From contig CAIQQN010000228.1 of assembly GCA_903873975.1 (NCBI GenBank), positions 1 through 49,270 of the forward strand: a stretch of 49,270 bases of DNA. Direction: 5' to 3'. Origin of the DNA: an uncultured Anaerolineales bacterium. Lineage in GTDB: Bacteria > Chloroflexota > Anaerolineae > Anaerolineales > Villigracilaceae. Position numbers and translations under genes: made by a program. Below the pieces are notes generated by a model. The model searched no databases, was not told the DNA's origin, and saw nothing but the letters and a program-made list of their open reading frames with translations. This document shows positions 47,651-49,270 of this stretch, one piece after another. How positions within the stretch are numbered: the stretch's first letter is position 1; the number at the start of each line of letters is the position of its first letter.

Positions 47651-48688
47651 ATGGAACTCGAAAACTTCCATCCCCAATCCAAACTGGTCACCAAAACTAC
47701 GCTGGTCGAGAAACCACGCTTCCCGGCCTTCGACGCTCATAATCACTTGGGTGAAGACTTCGGCGGCGGTTGGGATCAGAAGCCCCTGCCCCTTTTGCTC
47801 GACCTGCTCGACCAGGCCGGCATCCTCCGCTATGTTGACCTGGACGGTGGCTGGGGCGAGCACCTGCTCAACGCCCACCTTGACCATTTCAAACAACCTG
47901 CTCCGGAGCGCTTCCTGGTCTTCGGCGGCGTGGACTGGGCGCAATGGCCGGAGAAGGGCAATGCTTTCCCCGAATGGGCAGCCGCCAGGTTGCGGTTCCA
48001 GAAGGAACGCGGCGCAGAAGGCCTGAAGATCTGGAAAGCCCTCGGTCTGCACGTCAAAGACCAAACCGGAAGCCTGGTGGATGTGGATGATCCCCGCCTG
48101 ATCCCAATCTGGGAAACGGCAGGAGAACTCGGGCTGCCGGTTATTATCCACGTGGCTGACCCGGTGGCCTTCTTCGACCCGATCGACGAGACTAACGAAC
48201 GCTGGGAGGAGCTCGGAAACCACCCGGACTGGGCTTTCACCAGCCCGCCCTTCCCGCCCTTCTTGCACATTGTGAACTGCCTGGCGAACTTGGTCACCTG
48301 TCACCCGCATACAATCTTCATCGGCGCACACGTTGGATGCTACGCTGAGGACCTGGGATGGGTGGGGGCACTCCTCGAGCGCTGCCCTAACTTCTTCGTC
48401 GACATCTCTGCCCGCCTTGGCGAGCTTGGTCGCCAGCCGTTCACTGCCCGGCGCTTCTTCCTCAAATATGCCGACCGGATCCTTTTCGGCTCGGACATGG
48501 GCCCTTACCCGGAAGCCTACCGCGTCATTTATCGCTTTCTGGAATCCGGCGACGAATATTTCAACTATAACGCTGCCCCCCTCCCGATGCAGGGACGCTG
48601 GCACGTCCACGGCTTGTATTTGCCGGACGAGGTGCTGGAGAAAGTCTATTTCCGCAACGCTCAACGCATCTTATTCAACTACGGGTGA
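47651..48688 (+). CDS. Amidohydrolase_2-family TIM-barrel hydrolase
   Basis: A 345-residue metal-dependent hydrolase or decarboxylase of the ACMSD-like amidohydrolase family (PF04909). Metal ligands: HNH in FDAHNHLGEDFG (about residues 24-35), His in VIIHVADP (about 168), His in IFIGAHVGCYAEDLG (about 222), Asp in ILFGSDMGPYPEAY (about 280). ATG 47651 with AGGAAG upstream is better than the in-frame ATG at 47624. It starts 42 bases after the deoR-type gene and ends six bases before the SIS gene, so all three form an operon. Substrate unknown; a sugar-derived lactone or acid would fit the context. Confidence 0.88.
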   Translation: MELENFHPQSKLVTKTTLVEKPRFPAFDAHNHLGEDFGGGWDQKPLPLLLDLLDQAGILRYVDLDGGWGEHLLNAHLDHFKQPAPERFLVFGGVDWAQWPEKGNAFPEWAAARLRFQKERGAEGLKIWKALGLHVKDQTGSLVDVDDPRLIPIWETAGELGLPVIIHVADPVAFFDPIDETNERWEELGNHPDWAFTSPPFPPFLHIVNCLANLVTCHPHTIFIGAHVGCYAEDLGWVGALLERCPNFFVDISARLGELGRQPFTARRFFLKYADRILFGSDMGPYPEAYRVIYRFLESGDEYFNYNAAPLPMQGRWHVHGLYLPDEVLEKVYFRNAQRILFNYG

Positions 48689-48694
48689 TAACAG

Positions 48695-49270
48695 ATGGAC
48701 ATTGCTAAAGGTTTCTACACCCAACAGGAGATCCTCTCCCAACCCGAAGCCTGGTCCGCCGCGCTGCAGGTGCTGGCCGCCGAACGCCTGGCGATCCTGG
48801 ATCTGGGTGGAAGGCATTTTGACCAGGTCATTTACACTGGCTGCGGCTCGACATATTACCTGGCCCTGGCTGCTGCATCTCTGACCCAGGAGTTGACCGG
48901 TCAACTCTGCCGGGCTTTCCCAGCCTCGGAGTTGTGGCTTTATCCGAAGTCATCCTACATCTCCGGGAAAACCCTGCTGGTGGCGGTCAGCCGCTCAGGC
49001 GAGACCACCGAGACTCTGCGGGCTTGCCAGGCTTTCCTCTCTGATCATCGTGGCGACCTGTTGACGCTCTCCTGCTACGGCGACATGCCACTGGCAAAGA
49101 TGGGCACACTCAACATCATCCTGCCTTCCGGCCAGGAGCAGTCTGTGGCCCAAACACGCGCCTTCTCCACGCTGTATCTCGGGACGGTGGCACTGGCTTG
49201 TCTCTGGTCTAGCCGTGAAGATCTATATACCAGTCTGTGGAAATTACCAGAAGCCGGGCAGCGGGTGCTG
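48695..49270 (+). CDS. SIS-domain sugar-phosphate isomerase/deaminase-like, 5' part
   Basis: 192 codons, open to the right edge. Starts MDIAKGFYTQQEILSQPEAW. The first SIS domain is nearly complete: VIYTGCGSTYYLALAAASL (about residues 46-64), LLVAVSRSGETTETLRA (about 97-113), then LTLSCYGDMPLAKMG and QEQSVAQTRAFSTLYLG, where GlmS-like proteins read E-x-x-V-A-x-T-K/R-x-F-T/S. This resembles GlmS C-terminal halves and AgaS-type isomerases, and members next to DeoR regulators act on amino-sugar phosphates. The ribosome site is weak (GGGTGATAACAG). Full length cannot be judged. Confidence 0.88.
   Translation, partial: MDIAKGFYTQQEILSQPEAWSAALQVLAAERLAILDLGGRHFDQVIYTGCGSTYYLALAAASLTQELTGQLCRAFPASELWLYPKSSYISGKTLLVAVSRSGETTETLRACQAFLSDHRGDLLTLSCYGDMPLAKMGTLNIILPSGQEQSVAQTRAFSTLYLGTVALACLWSSREDLYTSLWKLPEAGQRVL

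Noticed and set aside
47639-48664. 341-codon open frame antisense to the amidohydrolase
   Set aside because: The plus-strand frame carries all metal-binding motifs of its family; the antisense frame has none. The same applies to the long minus frame at 21826-22701 opposite the GH1 gene.
1-49270. CRISPR arrays, rRNA, tRNA, prophage or known defence systems
   Set aside because: No regularly spaced direct repeats with unique spacers, no rRNA-like stretches and no phage structural or Cas genes were seen by reading both strands.

Overview
The window looks like a chromosomal segment of a Chloroflexota bacterium, probably Anaerolineae-like. This is an inference from gene content: an ABC trio of the COG4586/COG4587/COG3694 type, a PIN-TRAM protein next to cysS, many short secreted lipoproteins, and intergenic hairpin-rich repeats. 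GC is mid-50s by eye. No rRNA, tRNA, CRISPR array or prophage was seen.

Left edge (1-1524): the end of an IS3-like insertion sequence, two diverged copies of a hairpin-rich repeat, and a strong promoter driving a truncated 36-codon Cys/His ORF. 1525-6467: DEAD-box helicase, erythromycin-esterase-like lipoprotein, NUDIX hydrolase and an unknown lipoprotein. 6634-8019: a class I aminotransferase preceded by what looks like a transcription attenuator (promoter, 17-residue Leu/Ile/Val-rich leader peptide, hairpin plus U-run). 8076-13155: ACT-domain malic enzyme and moaA (minus), and PIN-TRAM plus cysS (plus), with divergent promoters whose -35 boxes touch. 13236-15791 (minus): an operon of membrane protein, 2[4Fe-4S] ferredoxin, response regulator and histidine kinase, the last three joined by 4-base overlaps. 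15927-25034 (plus): methyltransferase, zincin-like lipoprotein, ABC-2 exporter, rlmB, GH1 glycosidase, nitroreductase, ATPase and kinase.

25087-30131 (minus): AcpS, acetyl-CoA-synthetase-like ligase, acyl carrier protein, Kbl-type alpha-oxoamine synthase, then, after a terminator, a second alpha-oxoamine synthase. This can be read as a compact acyl-ACP plus amino-acid condensation pathway and is the best candidate for an undescribed biosynthetic system. 30389-34440 (minus): M29 aminopeptidase, a helicase-C-terminal-like protein without a motor, and a GAF-GGDEF protein. 34734-39347: FHA protein, zincin-like lipoprotein, AI-2E-family permease, a small acidic protein and a P1 peptidase. 39348-40255 is a gene graveyard holding a comM fragment, coding-like repeats and one small membrane protein. 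40256-44780: an oversized M19-like dipeptidase relative, a sialidase-like lipoprotein and a nitroreductase. 45020-49270: leaderless comM, then a DeoR regulator with three 10-bp operator-like repeats, an amidohydrolase and the start of a SIS-domain sugar-phosphate protein.

A recurring feature is a -10 box placed 4-7 bases before the start codon (761, 20565, 36772, 45020; nearly so at 6672), which suggests leaderless mRNAs are common in this organism.
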